NCBI RefSeq assembly: GCF_014844035.1
Contig: NZ_CP062159.1
Coordinates: 4,092,001 to 4,156,000, forward strand
Direction: 5' to 3'
Source of the DNA: Flavobacterium sp. MDT1-60
GTDB lineage: Bacteria > Bacteroidota > Bacteroidia > Flavobacteriales > Flavobacteriaceae
Length of the DNA: 64,000 bases
Both the position numbers and the translations under genes were made by a program. Positions 7,853-15,894 of this stretch are shown piece by piece (positions within the stretch are counted from its first letter, which is position 1; every line of letters begins with the position of its first letter). The notes under the pieces are model-generated. The model made no database searches. It was not told where the DNA came from and worked only from the letters and a program-made list of their open reading frames with translations.

Positions 7853-8500
7853 TTAGAAAATAAATTCTTGTTCTTCATTTATAAAAACAAATGGAATCTT
7901 TTTATCAGCAATTGTCTTTACTAAGATTTTACATTGAATATAATTTCCATAAGTCATATTTTTATCATACGAGAATTTAATTTCCGCCTTAGGATTGATT
8001 ACTAAACTATCTAAAAATGGCTTTAAATTCTGTTTAGGAAAATCATAAGTTTTTCTTCCGCTGTATATTATCATGCCATTCTTTTTAAAATACAACTGAC
8101 TTCTGTTATTGGCAATTTCCATTTTATAATACACTTTCGTAAAAGGCAAAAAGGCTAAATTTTTTCCAACTGAATCTGCGTAGGAATAATAATTTTCGGC
8201 TTTTTCGTTTTTGTGTGCTTTCTCTCCTCGCTTTTTTTCCTGTAGTTTCATTACTTCCGGAATTACCAATTTTAAAGGCAAACGCTTGTCGATATTGAAA
8301 ATCCAATTGGTTGAGATGATGCTGTTTTTTCGGTTTACTTCGGCGATGGTGTCTTTGCCTTCAGTTTTGAAAAAGATATAAATTGGTGAATGATCCTGTA
8401 CATCTTTTACAATTGTTACGTTTGATTTTGGAAGTAGAACATCTTTCTTTTTTCCACATGAAAAAAGAAGAAGAGCAATAATTAGAGTAAAGTATTTCAT
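7853..8500 (-). CDS. Lipoprotein of unknown function
   Basis: 215 residues. The N-terminus MKYFTLIIALLLFSCGKKK is a lipoprotein signal with the acylated cysteine at 15 followed by GKKK. I do not recognise a domain. The mature part is mixed alpha/beta, lysine rich around 90-105 (EKKRGEKAHKNEKAENYY), and ends in a beta-rich stretch (KFSYDKNMTYGNYIQCKI). It is a single gene, convergent with the CHRD lipoprotein gene, with a large palindrome upstream. Confidence 0.75.
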   Translation of the reverse strand: MKYFTLIIALLLFSCGKKKDVLLPKSNVTIVKDVQDHSPIYIFFKTEGKDTIAEVNRKNSIISTNWIFNIDKRLPLKLVIPEVMKLQEKKRGEKAHKNEKAENYYSYADSVGKNLAFLPFTKVYYKMEIANNRSQLYFKKNGMIIYSGRKTYDFPKQNLKPFLDSLVINPKAEIKFSYDKNMTYGNYIQCKILVKTIADKKIPFVFINEEQEFIF

Positions 8501-8529
8501 ATTTATTTTCTTTAAACATATAGCTATAT

Positions 8530-8623
8530 CATTTCGACGAAGGAGAAATCCTCGCTAGTAGCTCCGTTGCTAATAGCCAATCTTTGTCGAGCAACTTGCG
8601 GAAATTTCTCCTTCGTCGAAATG
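8530..8623. repeat. Inverted repeat with perfect 20-nt arms
   Basis: CATTTCGACGAAGGAGAAAT at 8530-8549 is repeated as its exact complement at 8604-8623, with 54 nt between. It lies between two minus-strand genes (folP and the lipoprotein gene). Neither arm is next to a U-tract. Likely a dispersed palindromic element. Confidence 0.85.
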
Positions 8624-8636
8624 ACAAACTAGACTT

Positions 8637-9461
8637 TTACAAATTCATTTTATTAAACAAAGCAATACATTCCATCGCCTCCTTTACATCATGTACTCGC
8701 AGAATTTTAGCACCTTTTGTCAATGCAATTGTATTTAGAAACGTTGTTCCATTTAAAGCTTCCTGTGCCGTAATATTCAACGTTTTATAAATCATCGATT
8801 TTCTTGAAACACCAGCTAAAACGGGCAATTCCAACAAATTAAAAAGTTCCATTTTTTGTAAAACCTCGTAATTCTGATCCGTTGTTTTGGCGAAACCAAA
8901 ACCGGGATCCAGTATTAGGTCGTTGATTCCCATACTTCTCGCCTTATTCACCTTTTCCGAAAAATAAAAAAGCATTTCTTTTGCAATATCCTCATATTGC
9001 GTCAGGCTTTGCATTGTTTGCGGATTCCCACGCATGTGCATCATGATGTAAGGAACATTATAATGTGCAATTACCCCAAACATTTTATCGTCTAATTCTC
9101 CCGCTGCAATATCATTTATAATTGATGCTCCGCTTTCTAAACTTGCTTTTGCAACTTCGGCTCTAAAAGTATCTATCGATAATAAAGCTTCCGGAAAATG
9201 CTTTAAAATCAATTCAATTACCGGAACAATACGCTCAATTTCTTCGGCTTCGGTTACAAATTCAGCACTTGGCTTGCTTGAATAAGCACCAATATCTATA
9301 AATGTCGCACCTTCTGAAAGCATTTTTCCAACTTGTGAAATGATCTCCTCTTCATTTTTGTACTTTCCTCCGTCAAAAAAGGAATTCGGCGTCACATTTA
9401 GAATCCCCATTACTTTAGGAATCGATAAATCTATAAGTTTGCCTTTGCAGTTAATCAGCAT
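8637..9461 (-). CDS. folP: Dihydropteroate synthase
   Basis: 274 residues. It condenses 6-hydroxymethyl-7,8-dihydropterin pyrophosphate with p-aminobenzoate to give dihydropteroate in folate synthesis, in the cytosol. The TIM-barrel signatures are intact: MGILNVTPNSFFDGGKY near 18-34, GATFIDIGAYSSKP near 51-64, SIDTFRAEVA, INDIAAG, MHMRGNP near 140-146, LILDPGFGFAKT near 180-191, and AGVSRKS with the C-terminal RVHDV. It is the target of sulfonamides. Likely transcribed alone. Confidence 0.97.
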   Translation of the reverse strand: MLINCKGKLIDLSIPKVMGILNVTPNSFFDGGKYKNEEEIISQVGKMLSEGATFIDIGAYSSKPSAEFVTEAEEIERIVPVIELILKHFPEALLSIDTFRAEVAKASLESGASIINDIAAGELDDKMFGVIAHYNVPYIMMHMRGNPQTMQSLTQYEDIAKEMLFYFSEKVNKARSMGINDLILDPGFGFAKTTDQNYEVLQKMELFNLLELPVLAGVSRKSMIYKTLNITAQEALNGTTFLNTIALTKGAKILRVHDVKEAMECIALFNKMNL

Positions 9462-9551
9462 TTTGTTTCAGGTTTTTATTTGTTGCAGGTTTCAAGTTAT
9501 TGTCGTTAACACTTTGTTTAGAAAAAACTTGAAACAAAGAGAACCAGAAAC

Positions 9552-9583
9552 TTGAAACTCTTAAAAAATTATCCTTATTTTTG
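9552..9583 (+). promoter_or_regulatory. Promoter of the DUF1599 gene
   Basis: TTG at 9552-9554, 21 nt, then TATTTTTG at 9576-9583: a full Bacteroidota -33/-7 pair. It ends 29 nt upstream of the ATG at 9613. The TTG lies inside the small inverted repeat between folP and this gene (ACTTGAAACAAAGAG / GTTTCAGG region). Confidence 0.65.
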
Positions 9584-9612
9584 AAGAAATTTTAGCAAAT
9601 ATACAGCAATAA

Positions 9613-10155
9613 ATGAAGAATACTTCCCTTGAATTTGATAATGTAATTACCATTTGCCGTACGTTATATATCAATAAAATGAAAGATTACGGCAGTGCAT
9701 GGCGCATTTTAAGACTGCCATCGCTAACTGATCAAATATTCATAAAAGCACAAAGAATCAGAAGTTTACAGGAGAACGAAATCCGTAAAGTGGATGAAGA
9801 TGAAAAAGGAGAATTCATCGGAATCATCAATTATTCGATTATGGCTTTGATTCAATTAGAATTAGGAGTTACTGATCAACCTGATCTCGATGTAGAAAAA
9901 GCAACCGAATTATACGACGCTAAAATTAAATTAACCAAAGAGTTAATGGAAGCCAAAAATCACGATTATGGCGAGGCATGGCGTGATATGCGAGTAAGTT
10001 CACTGACTGATTTAATTCTGCAAAAAATACTTCGCGTAAAACAAATTGAAGACAATAAAGGTAAAACTTTAGTTTCTGAAGGCATCGATGCTAATTATCA
10101 GGATATGATTAATTACGCCGTTTTTGCCCTAATTCTCAATCCTATAAATAAATAG
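9613..10155 (+). CDS. DUF1599 domain protein, internally duplicated
   Basis: 180 residues made of two copies of one helical unit. Copy 1 has MKDYGSAWRILRLPSLTDQI near 22-41 and copy 2 has HDYGEAWRDMRVSSLTDLIL near 118-137, each followed by a K/R-rich helix and a YxxMINYxxxALI-type segment. This is the DUF1599 family found in Bacteroidota; its function is not established. It is the first gene of a forward run leading to the DoxX-like gene and then tpiA. Confidence 0.88.
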   Translation: MKNTSLEFDNVITICRTLYINKMKDYGSAWRILRLPSLTDQIFIKAQRIRSLQENEIRKVDEDEKGEFIGIINYSIMALIQLELGVTDQPDLDVEKATELYDAKIKLTKELMEAKNHDYGEAWRDMRVSSLTDLILQKILRVKQIEDNKGKTLVSEGIDANYQDMINYAVFALILNPINK

Positions 10156-10235
10156 AAATTCCAAAAAATAAATTCCAAATTCCAATTTTCCCACAAGATT
10201 TTTGAATTTGGAATTTAAAAAAATTGGAATTTAAA
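10156..10235. repeat. A/T-rich inverted repeat
   Basis: Words of the type AAATTCCAAATTCCAATTTT (10170s) are mirrored by GAATTTGGAATTT and ATTGGAATTT before 10235. It fills the gap between the DUF1599 and DoxX-like genes and contains no obvious U-tract. Confidence 0.6.
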
Positions 10236-10246
10236 ATTAAAATTTT

Positions 10247-11368
10247 ATGAAAAACATCATTACTCAATTCTCCCGAATATTCGTCGGCGTATTATTTATC
10301 ATATCAGGATTAATAAAACTAAATGATCCGGTTGGTTTCTCTTATAAACTGGCTGAGTATTTTAGCGAGCCGGTTTTCAATATGCCCTTTTTAGAGCCGT
10401 TTGCTTTAGGGTTAGCGATCTTTTTAGTGATTTTAGAAGTAGTTTTAGGTGTCATGTTATTGGTGGGTTATAAAGTAAAAACTACGATTTTGGCTTTATT
10501 GCTTTTAATCGTTTTCTTTACCTTCCTTACCTTCTACTCGGCTTATTTTGATGTGGTAAAAGATTGTGGTTGTTTTGGAGATGCTTTGCATTTAACGCCG
10601 TGGCAATCCTTCACAAAAGATGTGGTTTTATTATTCTTTATTCTGATTTTATTCTTCAATCAAAAATTAATAAAACCCTTATTTTCAACTCCACAAACCA
10701 ATTTTGCCGTTTATGTAAGCGTTGTTTTATGTGCTTTTATGGCAGTTTGGGTTTTGAATCACAATCCGATAAAAGATTTCCGCCCTTACAAAGTAGGAAC
10801 TAATATCGAAAAAGGAATGGAAATTCCGAAAGGCGCTCCAAAGTCTGTAGTTGAAATGATTTTCATCTACAAAGTAAACGGCGTTGATAAAGAATTTGGT
10901 GAAAAAGATTTAATGAATATCCCTGCAGGTGCCACTTTCGTAGATAGAAAAGACAAAGTAATTACGGAAGGTTATGTTCCGCCAATTCACGATTTCACCA
11001 TGACAAAAGACGATTCTGATTATAAAGAGGAACTTTTAAAAGAACCTAAATTATTACTTTTTGTTACTTACGATCTGACTTTATCTGAACCAGATGGAAT
11101 GAAAAAATTAGAAGCTTTAAATAAAGAAGCGCAATCTAAAGGTTATAAAGTGGTTGCCATGACCGCTTCAGGAGCTGATGAGATTGCAAAAGCTAAAAAA
11201 GAATACGGCTTAAATGTTGATTTTTATTTTTGCGATGCAACCGCCTTAAAAACGATTGAAAGAGCAAATCCGAGCATTGTAGTTATTCACAAAGGAACAA
11301 TTGTTCAAAAAGTTAATTATAACGATATTGATGATTTGAAATTATCAAATATTGCATATGGTATATAA
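10247..11368 (+). CDS. DoxX/MauE-like membrane protein with thioredoxin-like C-terminus (BT_3928 type)
   Basis: 373 residues. Residues 1-175 form four to five membrane helices with the DoxX/MauE start FVGVLFIISGLIKLNDPVGF and the loop KDCGCFGDALHLTPW near 105-119, whose CGC cysteines resemble MauE-like disulfide carriers. From about 190 the chain is soluble; LLLFVTYDLTL near 270 and SIVVIHKGTIVQKVNYND at the end suggest a thioredoxin-like fold without a CxxC. It matches what is annotated as the BT_3928 family. Role unknown; redox handling across the membrane is a reasonable guess. Confidence 0.8.
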   Translation: MKNIITQFSRIFVGVLFIISGLIKLNDPVGFSYKLAEYFSEPVFNMPFLEPFALGLAIFLVILEVVLGVMLLVGYKVKTTILALLLLIVFFTFLTFYSAYFDVVKDCGCFGDALHLTPWQSFTKDVVLLFFILILFFNQKLIKPLFSTPQTNFAVYVSVVLCAFMAVWVLNHNPIKDFRPYKVGTNIEKGMEIPKGAPKSVVEMIFIYKVNGVDKEFGEKDLMNIPAGATFVDRKDKVITEGYVPPIHDFTMTKDDSDYKEELLKEPKLLLFVTYDLTLSEPDGMKKLEALNKEAQSKGYKVVAMTASGADEIAKAKKEYGLNVDFYFCDATALKTIERANPSIVVIHKGTIVQKVNYNDIDDLKLSNIAYGI

Positions 11369-11387
11369 TAAATAATATTTACTCTTC

Positions 11388-11422
11388 AAAAAAGCTACAA
11401 TTAAAATTGTAGCTTTTTTTTT
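11388..11422 (+). terminator. Terminator after the DoxX-like gene
   Basis: AAAAAAGCTACAATT pairs with AATTGTAGCTTTTTTTTT, ending in a nine-T run; 20 nt after the stop codon at 11368. Confidence 0.85.
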
Positions 11423-11433
11423 ACTTAATTCTG

Positions 11434-11441
11434 TATTTTTG
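11434..11441 (+). promoter_or_regulatory. -7 element of the DUF6934 gene pair
   Basis: TATTTTTG fits TAnnTTTG, 19 nt before the ATG at 11460. A TTG at 11407-11409 inside the preceding terminator stem is 24 nt away, just outside the usual spacing. Confidence 0.5.
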
Positions 11442-11459
11442 TGAATTCAAATTAAAAGA

Positions 11460-11933
11460 ATGAAACATATAAAATATGACTTATATAGAAATACTGACAC
11501 AACTATTTTCGAATTTAAAAGTATTGGCGCAAATGGAGAAATAACGAAAGTCATAATTTTTAGCGCAACTCAATCTGTAGAAATTTATAATTTAGCATTT
11601 GGAGATTTGATTTATAATGAAGTTCAGAAAAAATATATCTTGGATGATTCAACAATTACAGACAATGGAGACAGAAATATAATTTTAGCTACCGTTGCCA
11701 GATCGGTTTATATTTTTACAAAAAAATATCCTGAAAAGATGGTCTTTTTTAAAGGTAGTACACTTGGACGAACACGTTTATATAGAAGGGCAATCTCTAT
11801 GAATTTAGAAGAATTATCCGAAACTTTTACTATCTTTGGATCAATAAGGAATGAGTTTGGAAGTGTTATTAGTGTTCCTTTCAAACCCAATGGTGATTTT
11901 TTTGGTTTTATTATAAAAAGAAAAGAATTATGA
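11460..11933 (+). CDS. DUF6934-type protein
   Basis: 157 residues, no signal peptide. The pattern is that of the Bacteroidota DUF6934 family: an N-terminal beta meander (YDLYRNTDTTIFEFKSIG), YNLAFGD near 44-50, TDNGDRNIILATVARSVYIF near 64-83, and the best-conserved stretch GSTLGRTRLYRRAI near 99-112. No enzyme motif is recognised. Its stop codon overlaps the start of a 50-residue lysine-rich ORF (ATGA overlap at 11930-11933), the arrangement of translationally coupled partners such as toxin-antitoxin genes. That function is inference only. The pair is an insertion between the DoxX-like gene and tpiA. Confidence 0.75.
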   Translation: MKHIKYDLYRNTDTTIFEFKSIGANGEITKVIIFSATQSVEIYNLAFGDLIYNEVQKKYILDDSTITDNGDRNIILATVARSVYIFTKKYPEKMVFFKGSTLGRTRLYRRAISMNLEELSETFTIFGSIRNEFGSVISVPFKPNGDFFGFIIKRKEL

Positions 11934-12082
11934 AAACTATAGTAAAGAAAGTTTCAGGTGAAAATAAAAAGGCTTCTATTAATTCTAAGGTGAAAATTGA
12001 TAAAAAATTAGACGATTTAAAAATTATAGAATCCAATAAGCAAGAAGAAGTTAATAAACTTACTTTTAATTTGAATTTATAA
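11930..12082 (+). CDS. Small lysine-rich protein overlapping the DUF6934 gene
   Basis: 50 residues, beginning MKTIVKKVSGENKKASINSK and ending NKLTFNLNL. The ATG overlaps the TGA of the DUF6934 gene by 4 nt, so translation by re-initiation is likely. It is very basic in the first half, has a probable short helix (DKKLDDLKIIESNKQEEVNK), and has no membrane segment. A terminator follows within 20 nt, which closes the two-gene unit. Function unknown; a partner or antitoxin of the upstream protein is a hypothesis. Confidence 0.65.
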   Translation: MKTIVKKVSGENKKASINSKVKIDKKLDDLKIIESNKQEEVNKLTFNLNL

Positions 12083-12100
12083 TTACCACATCTATAACTA

Positions 12101-12129
12101 AAAAGTCCTTTCAAATTGGACTTTTTTTT
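12101..12129 (+). terminator. Terminator of the DUF6934 pair
   Basis: AAAAGTCCTTT-caaatt-GGACTTTTTTTT hairpin with a T-run, starting 18 nt after the small ORF's stop. Confidence 0.8.
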
Positions 12130-12151
12130 ATGAAAAAAAATTACACCTTTT

Positions 12152-12820
12152 ATGAAACAATTACAAAAATTCTCATTTACTTTTTTACTAACGATTTTAT
12201 TAAGTTCTATTGCTTGTAGTCAATCTCAAATTACAAAGAATGATCAAAAATATATCTTTTTCCTTCATAATGCATTTGTTGAGCAAAATGATTTGAGTGT
12301 CGCTCACCCAGAGTATGGAAAAGCAGAATACAACGAGATCTTAGCTTCCTTCAGAAAAGATAACTTCATTGTTTACAGTGAAATCAGAAAGAAAAACACT
12401 AATGCTTATGACTACGCTGAAAAAATAGCCAAACAGGTTAATAAACTGCTTAAAAAAGGCGTGCCTCCAAATAAAATAACTGTAATCGGAACTTCGAAAG
12501 GCGGTTATATTGCACAATACGTTTCGACTTTTGTAGCCAATCCGGATATGAATTTTGTTTATATAGGCTGTTTTATGGATACCGATATCGAACAAATTCC
12601 GGATATCAATTACTGCGGAAACATTCTGACTATTTATGAAAAATCAGACGTTTACGGTGTTTCAGCAATCAAAAGGAAAGAAACTTCGAAACTTAAAATA
12701 AATCATTTTAAGGAAATTGAATTGAATACCAATCTGAAGCACGGTTTTTTGTACAAAGCATCAGATTTATGGATTGCTCCTTGTAAAAAATGGGCAAATG
12801 GTAATTATGATTTAAACTAA
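12152..12820 (+). CDS. Alpha/beta-hydrolase, exported (probable lipoprotein)
   Basis: 222 residues. The N-terminal hydrophobic segment runs to LLSSIACSQSQ, a lipoprotein-type signal with Cys22. The nucleophile elbow is GTSKGG at 113-118 with Ser115. The expected late histidine is in LKHGFLYKAS near 193-202 and an aspartate candidate is in YEKSDVYG near 161-168. The overall length is short for the fold, as in serine hydrolases acting on small esters or peptides; the substrate is unknown. It lies between the DUF6934 pair and the TlpA-like gene and has its own terminator. Confidence 0.72.
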   Translation: MKQLQKFSFTFLLTILLSSIACSQSQITKNDQKYIFFLHNAFVEQNDLSVAHPEYGKAEYNEILASFRKDNFIVYSEIRKKNTNAYDYAEKIAKQVNKLLKKGVPPNKITVIGTSKGGYIAQYVSTFVANPDMNFVYIGCFMDTDIEQIPDINYCGNILTIYEKSDVYGVSAIKRKETSKLKINHFKEIELNTNLKHGFLYKASDLWIAPCKKWANGNYDLN

Positions 12821-12842
12821 TAATTTCACAAAAAAATATTTT

Positions 12843-12883
12843 AAAAGTCTTCAATACTTAAAATTTTATTGAAGACTTTTTTT
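12843..12883 (+). terminator. Terminator of the hydrolase gene
   Basis: AAAAGTCTTCAATA... pairs with ATTGAAGACTTTTTTT across an A/T-rich loop; 23 nt after the stop at 12820. Confidence 0.8.
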
Positions 12884-13081
12884 GTTGAAATCTGACGTTT
12901 TTTCAATTTTAAAATTTACCAAAAAACAAAAAACACGTTCAAAATTTTACTTCATTAGAAGATCATTTCCAAAATTTTTCATTTTTCAGAATAACTATTA
13001 CGTTTTCAATTGTGTTTTTATAACCTAAATTCTTTGTTTTGTTACAAAATAAACGACTCTTCAAATTTTGTTAATCTCCAT

Positions 13082-13110
13082 TTGGCTTTCAATTTGTTTG
13101 TTTAACTTTG
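13082..13110 (+). promoter_or_regulatory. Promoter of the TlpA-like gene
   Basis: TTG at 13082-13084, 18 nt, TAACTTTG at 13103-13110: a close match to the Bacteroidota TTG-N17-23-TAnnTTTG promoter. The predicted leader then contains two in-frame ATGs, at 13148 and 13196. The rest of the 375-nt gap from 12821 holds only the terminator and A/T-rich sequence. Confidence 0.75.
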
Positions 13111-13195
13111 TTCGGCATGAATTATCCGTATTTCTGAATCACAAGAAATGAAGAGCGGTATATCATATTCTATTAAAAACAAAATTTATCTAAGT

Positions 13196-13705
13196 ATGAA
13201 ACAAATAGCCCTGGTTGTAATTGCATTTATTACTTTTTCATGTTCTCAAGCTCAGAAAACGGAAAAAACAAGCTTTTCTAAAGAAGCGTTATCAGAAAAA
13301 TTATTGACTGTTGATGGAGGTCAGACTTCTTTCAAGAACATTTTGAAAAAATATAAAGGAAAAACTTTGGTAATCGAAGTTTGGGCTTCATGGTGTGGCG
13401 ATTGCGTAAAAGCAATGCCAAAAGTAAAAGACTTACAAGCCAACAATCCTGATGTTTCTTATTTATTCCTTTCTGCTGATAAAACGACTGAAAAATGGAA
13501 AATCGGAATTGAAAAACACGAATTGAAAGGCGATCATTTTATGATGAACGACGGAATGAAAGGTGTATTTGGAAAAGCTATTGATTTAGACTGGATTCCA
13601 AGATATATCATCATTGACAAAACTGGCAAAATAGTGCTTTACCGCGCTATTGAAACTGATTTTGATAAAATCAATGAAACCTTAAAAAGTTTAAAACAAG
13701 CTTAA
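13196..13705 (+). CDS. TlpA-like thioredoxin-fold lipoprotein
   Basis: 169 residues from ATG 13196. An in-frame ATG 48 nt upstream would put 16 polar residues before the signal sequence, so the later start is preferred. MKQIALVVIAFITFSCSQAQ is a lipoprotein signal (Cys16). The thioredoxin-like domain has WASWCGDC with the redox cysteines 67 and 70, a conserved DLDWIPRYIIIDKTGKI in the second half containing the cis-proline site, and an AhpC/TSA-like layout. Such proteins reduce periplasmic disulfides, for example in cytochrome maturation. It precedes tpiA in the same direction. Confidence 0.88.
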   Translation: MKQIALVVIAFITFSCSQAQKTEKTSFSKEALSEKLLTVDGGQTSFKNILKKYKGKTLVIEVWASWCGDCVKAMPKVKDLQANNPDVSYLFLSADKTTEKWKIGIEKHELKGDHFMMNDGMKGVFGKAIDLDWIPRYIIIDKTGKIVLYRAIETDFDKINETLKSLKQA

Positions 13706-13764
13706 AACACCTCACAAATTACCACAAAAAAACAAAAATTAAAAGAATAATAAAAACTACCAAA

Positions 13765-14517
13765 ATGAGAAAAAAGATTGTTGCAGGAAACTGGAAAATG
13801 CATAAAAACGCAGAACAAACTCAAGAATTATTAAGTGAATTAATTACAAAAATACCTGCACAAACAACTGCTCAGGTAATTGTTGCGCCAACATTTGTAA
13901 ACTTGCAGGCTGCAGTTGCAAAAGTAAAAAACACAACTATTGGAGTTGCTGCTCAAAACGTGCACCAGGCTGAAGGTGGTGCTTTTACAGGAGAGATTTC
14001 TGCAGATATGTTAACAAGCATTGGTGTAAATACCGTAATTCTTGGTCACTCTGAACGTCGTGCTATTTTTCATGAAACAGATGCATTGATCGCAAACAAA
14101 GTAGATACCGCTTTGAAACATGATATGACTGTAATTTTCTGTTTTGGAGAAGAATTAAAAGATCGTCAATCTGGAAATCACTTCAATATTGTAGAAAATC
14201 AATTACGTGACGGATTATTCCATATTGCAAAAGAATCCTGGTCAAAAGTTGTTTTAGCTTACGAGCCAGTTTGGGCAATTGGAACCGGAGAAACTGCTTC
14301 ACCAGAACAAGCTCAGGAAATGCACGAATTCATTAGAGAAGTTGTTCGTAAAGCATTTGGTGCTGACATCGCCGATGAAGTTTCTATTTTATACGGTGGT
14401 TCTGTAAAACCAGACAACGCAAAAGAAATTTTCTCTAAACCAGACGTAGACGGTGGTTTAATTGGAGGTGCTGCATTAAAAGCTGATGATTTCTTAGCAA
14501 TTGTTACAGCAATCTAG
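13765..14517 (+). CDS. tpiA: Triosephosphate isomerase
   Basis: 250 residues, full length. It interconverts glyceraldehyde-3-phosphate and dihydroxyacetone phosphate in glycolysis and gluconeogenesis. The active-site residues are Lys11 (GNWKMH), His95 (LGHSERR) and Glu167 (AYEPVWAIGTG). The phosphate-binding YGGSVKPDN and GLIGGAAL motifs are at the C-terminus. A strong terminator follows, so prmA is likely transcribed from its own promoter. Confidence 0.99.
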   Translation: MRKKIVAGNWKMHKNAEQTQELLSELITKIPAQTTAQVIVAPTFVNLQAAVAKVKNTTIGVAAQNVHQAEGGAFTGEISADMLTSIGVNTVILGHSERRAIFHETDALIANKVDTALKHDMTVIFCFGEELKDRQSGNHFNIVENQLRDGLFHIAKESWSKVVLAYEPVWAIGTGETASPEQAQEMHEFIREVVRKAFGADIADEVSILYGGSVKPDNAKEIFSKPDVDGGLIGGAALKADDFLAIVTAI

Positions 14518-14546
14518 ATTTTAGATTTTGAAATCTCATTATATAT

Positions 14547-14577
14547 AAAAAGCGTTCGCGGTGCGAACGCTTTTTTT
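14547..14577 (+). terminator. Terminator of tpiA
   Basis: AGCGTTCGC-ggt-GCGAACGCT stem (14551-14571) with a 3-nt loop and a seven-T tail. The most GC-rich terminator in the window. Confidence 0.95.
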
Positions 14578-14643
14578 GTGCTTAAATAATTCTTGAATTA
14601 AAATGTTCTCCCAGATTTTTAAGCAACTTCTGCTTTCTATTGT

Positions 14644-14651
14644 TACCTTTG
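14644..14651 (+). promoter_or_regulatory. -7 element of prmA, which decides its start
   Basis: TACCTTTG matches TAnnTTTG and lies 14 nt upstream of the ATG at 14666. Transcription would begin just before that ATG, so the in-frame ATG at 14603 would not be in the mRNA. Confidence 0.7.
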
Positions 14652-14665
14652 CAAAAAAATTATTT

Positions 14666-15499
14666 ATGTCAAATATATATTTAGGATATCATTTTACGAT
14701 TGAGCCAAAAGAACCGGGATCAGAAATTTTAATTGCCGAATTAGGTGAGAAAGCGTTTGAGACTTTTACAGAAACTGAGAATGGAATTTCGGCTTATGTG
14801 AAGAAAGATTTATGGGATGAAAACATTCTGGATGACATTTATATTTTAGGGTCGAAAGAATTTAAAATTGAATATACTGTTGAAGAAATCGATCAGGTAA
14901 ACTGGAACGAAGAATGGGAAAAGAACTTTGAAGCGATTGATGTTGATGGAAAATGTCATGTTCGTGCCCCTTTTCATCCAAAAACGGATGCCGAATTTGA
15001 TATTGTAATCGAACCAAAAATGAGTTTCGGAACAGGTCATCACGAAACAACACACATGATGATTCAGCATTTGTTAGAAATGGATGTTGCAGGTTTAAAA
15101 ACTTTAGACATGGGTTGCGGAACTGCGATTTTAGCCATTTTAGCCGAAATGAAAGGCGCTCAGCCGATCGATGCTATTGATATCGATAATTGGTGTTATT
15201 TGAATTCAATTGAAAATGCAGAACGCAATAACTGCAAACATATCACCGTTTATGAAGGCGACGCTGCTTTATTAGCCGGTAAAAAATACGATTTGATTAT
15301 CGCCAACATTAACCGAAATATTTTATTGAACGATATGCAAAGTTATGTTGACTCTTTAAATCCAAAAGGAATTATCCTTTTTAGCGGTTTTTATGAAGAA
15401 GATATTCCTTTTATCGATGCATCATGCACTGAGAAAGGATTAACCTATGTTAAAAAATTTCAAAGAAACAACTGGGTTTCATTAAAATACGTAAATTAG
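14666..15499 (+). CDS. prmA: Ribosomal protein L11 methyltransferase
   Basis: 277 residues from ATG 14666, chosen because the promoter -7 box lies between this and the upstream ATG and because MSNIYLGYHFTI fits the family start. It trimethylates ribosomal protein L11 using S-adenosylmethionine. An N-terminal L11-recognition domain (to about 95) is followed by the methyltransferase domain with MSFGTGHHETTHMM near 117-130, motif I LDMGCGTAILA near 147-157, IDIDNW, and the catalytic-loop LIIANINRNIL. clpS follows 35 bp downstream and may be co-transcribed. Confidence 0.95.
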   Translation: MSNIYLGYHFTIEPKEPGSEILIAELGEKAFETFTETENGISAYVKKDLWDENILDDIYILGSKEFKIEYTVEEIDQVNWNEEWEKNFEAIDVDGKCHVRAPFHPKTDAEFDIVIEPKMSFGTGHHETTHMMIQHLLEMDVAGLKTLDMGCGTAILAILAEMKGAQPIDAIDIDNWCYLNSIENAERNNCKHITVYEGDAALLAGKKYDLIIANINRNILLNDMQSYVDSLNPKGIILFSGFYEEDIPFIDASCTEKGLTYVKKFQRNNWVSLKYVN

Positions 15500-15534
15500 T
15501 TTTAGTAATTACAACAGTACAAAAACCTAAAAAC

Positions 15535-15810
15535 ATGAGTACTAAAGAAAAAGTAAGAGAAAGAGTTCGTGAAAAAGAAGCAGTTGGTTTCAATAATGAA
15601 ATCATTGTTTATAATGACGATGTAAACACTTTTGATCACGTAATTGACACTTTAATGCGTGTTTGCAGTCACACGGCTGAACAGGCAGAACAATGTTCCT
15701 TAATCGTACATTACAATGGAAAATGCACTGTAAAAACAGGGCCAATGGACAAATTAAAACCCCAATGCACACAACTTTTGGAAGCTGGACTTAGCGCCGA
15801 AATTGTTTAG
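15535..15810 (+). CDS. clpS: ATP-dependent Clp protease adaptor
   Basis: 91 residues. ClpS docks on the N-domain of ClpA-type unfoldases and delivers N-degron substrates. A basic, flexible N-terminal extension (STKEKVRERVREKE) is followed by the core, with VYNDDVNTFDHVIDTLMRV near 24-42 that contains the N-end residue-binding Asn-Asp pair. Then come HTAEQAEQCSLIVHYNGK and VKTG. Next to prmA, with a terminator hairpin just after the stop. Confidence 0.95.
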   Translation: MSTKEKVRERVREKEAVGFNNEIIVYNDDVNTFDHVIDTLMRVCSHTAEQAEQCSLIVHYNGKCTVKTGPMDKLKPQCTQLLEAGLSAEIV

Positions 15811-15822
15811 TTGCAAATAATT

Positions 15823-15873
15823 AAAAAACGCATTCTATTTTGTTTTACACTGAAACGAAATAGAATGCGTTTT
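15823..15873 (+). terminator. Terminator of clpS
   Basis: AAAAAACGCATTCTATTT pairs with AAATAGAATGCGTTTTT. It lies between the clpS stop and the ATG at 15895. Its CATTCTATTT stem core recurs in the hairpin at 17465-17516 on the far side of the next gene. Confidence 0.85.
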
Positions 15874-15894
15874 CATTTTAAACTGTCTGAAATT

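Noticed and set aside
15811..15894. Upstream extension of the WG-repeat gene from TTG 15811
   Set aside because: It would be translated through the clpS terminator hairpin; the signal peptide starts cleanly at ATG 15895.
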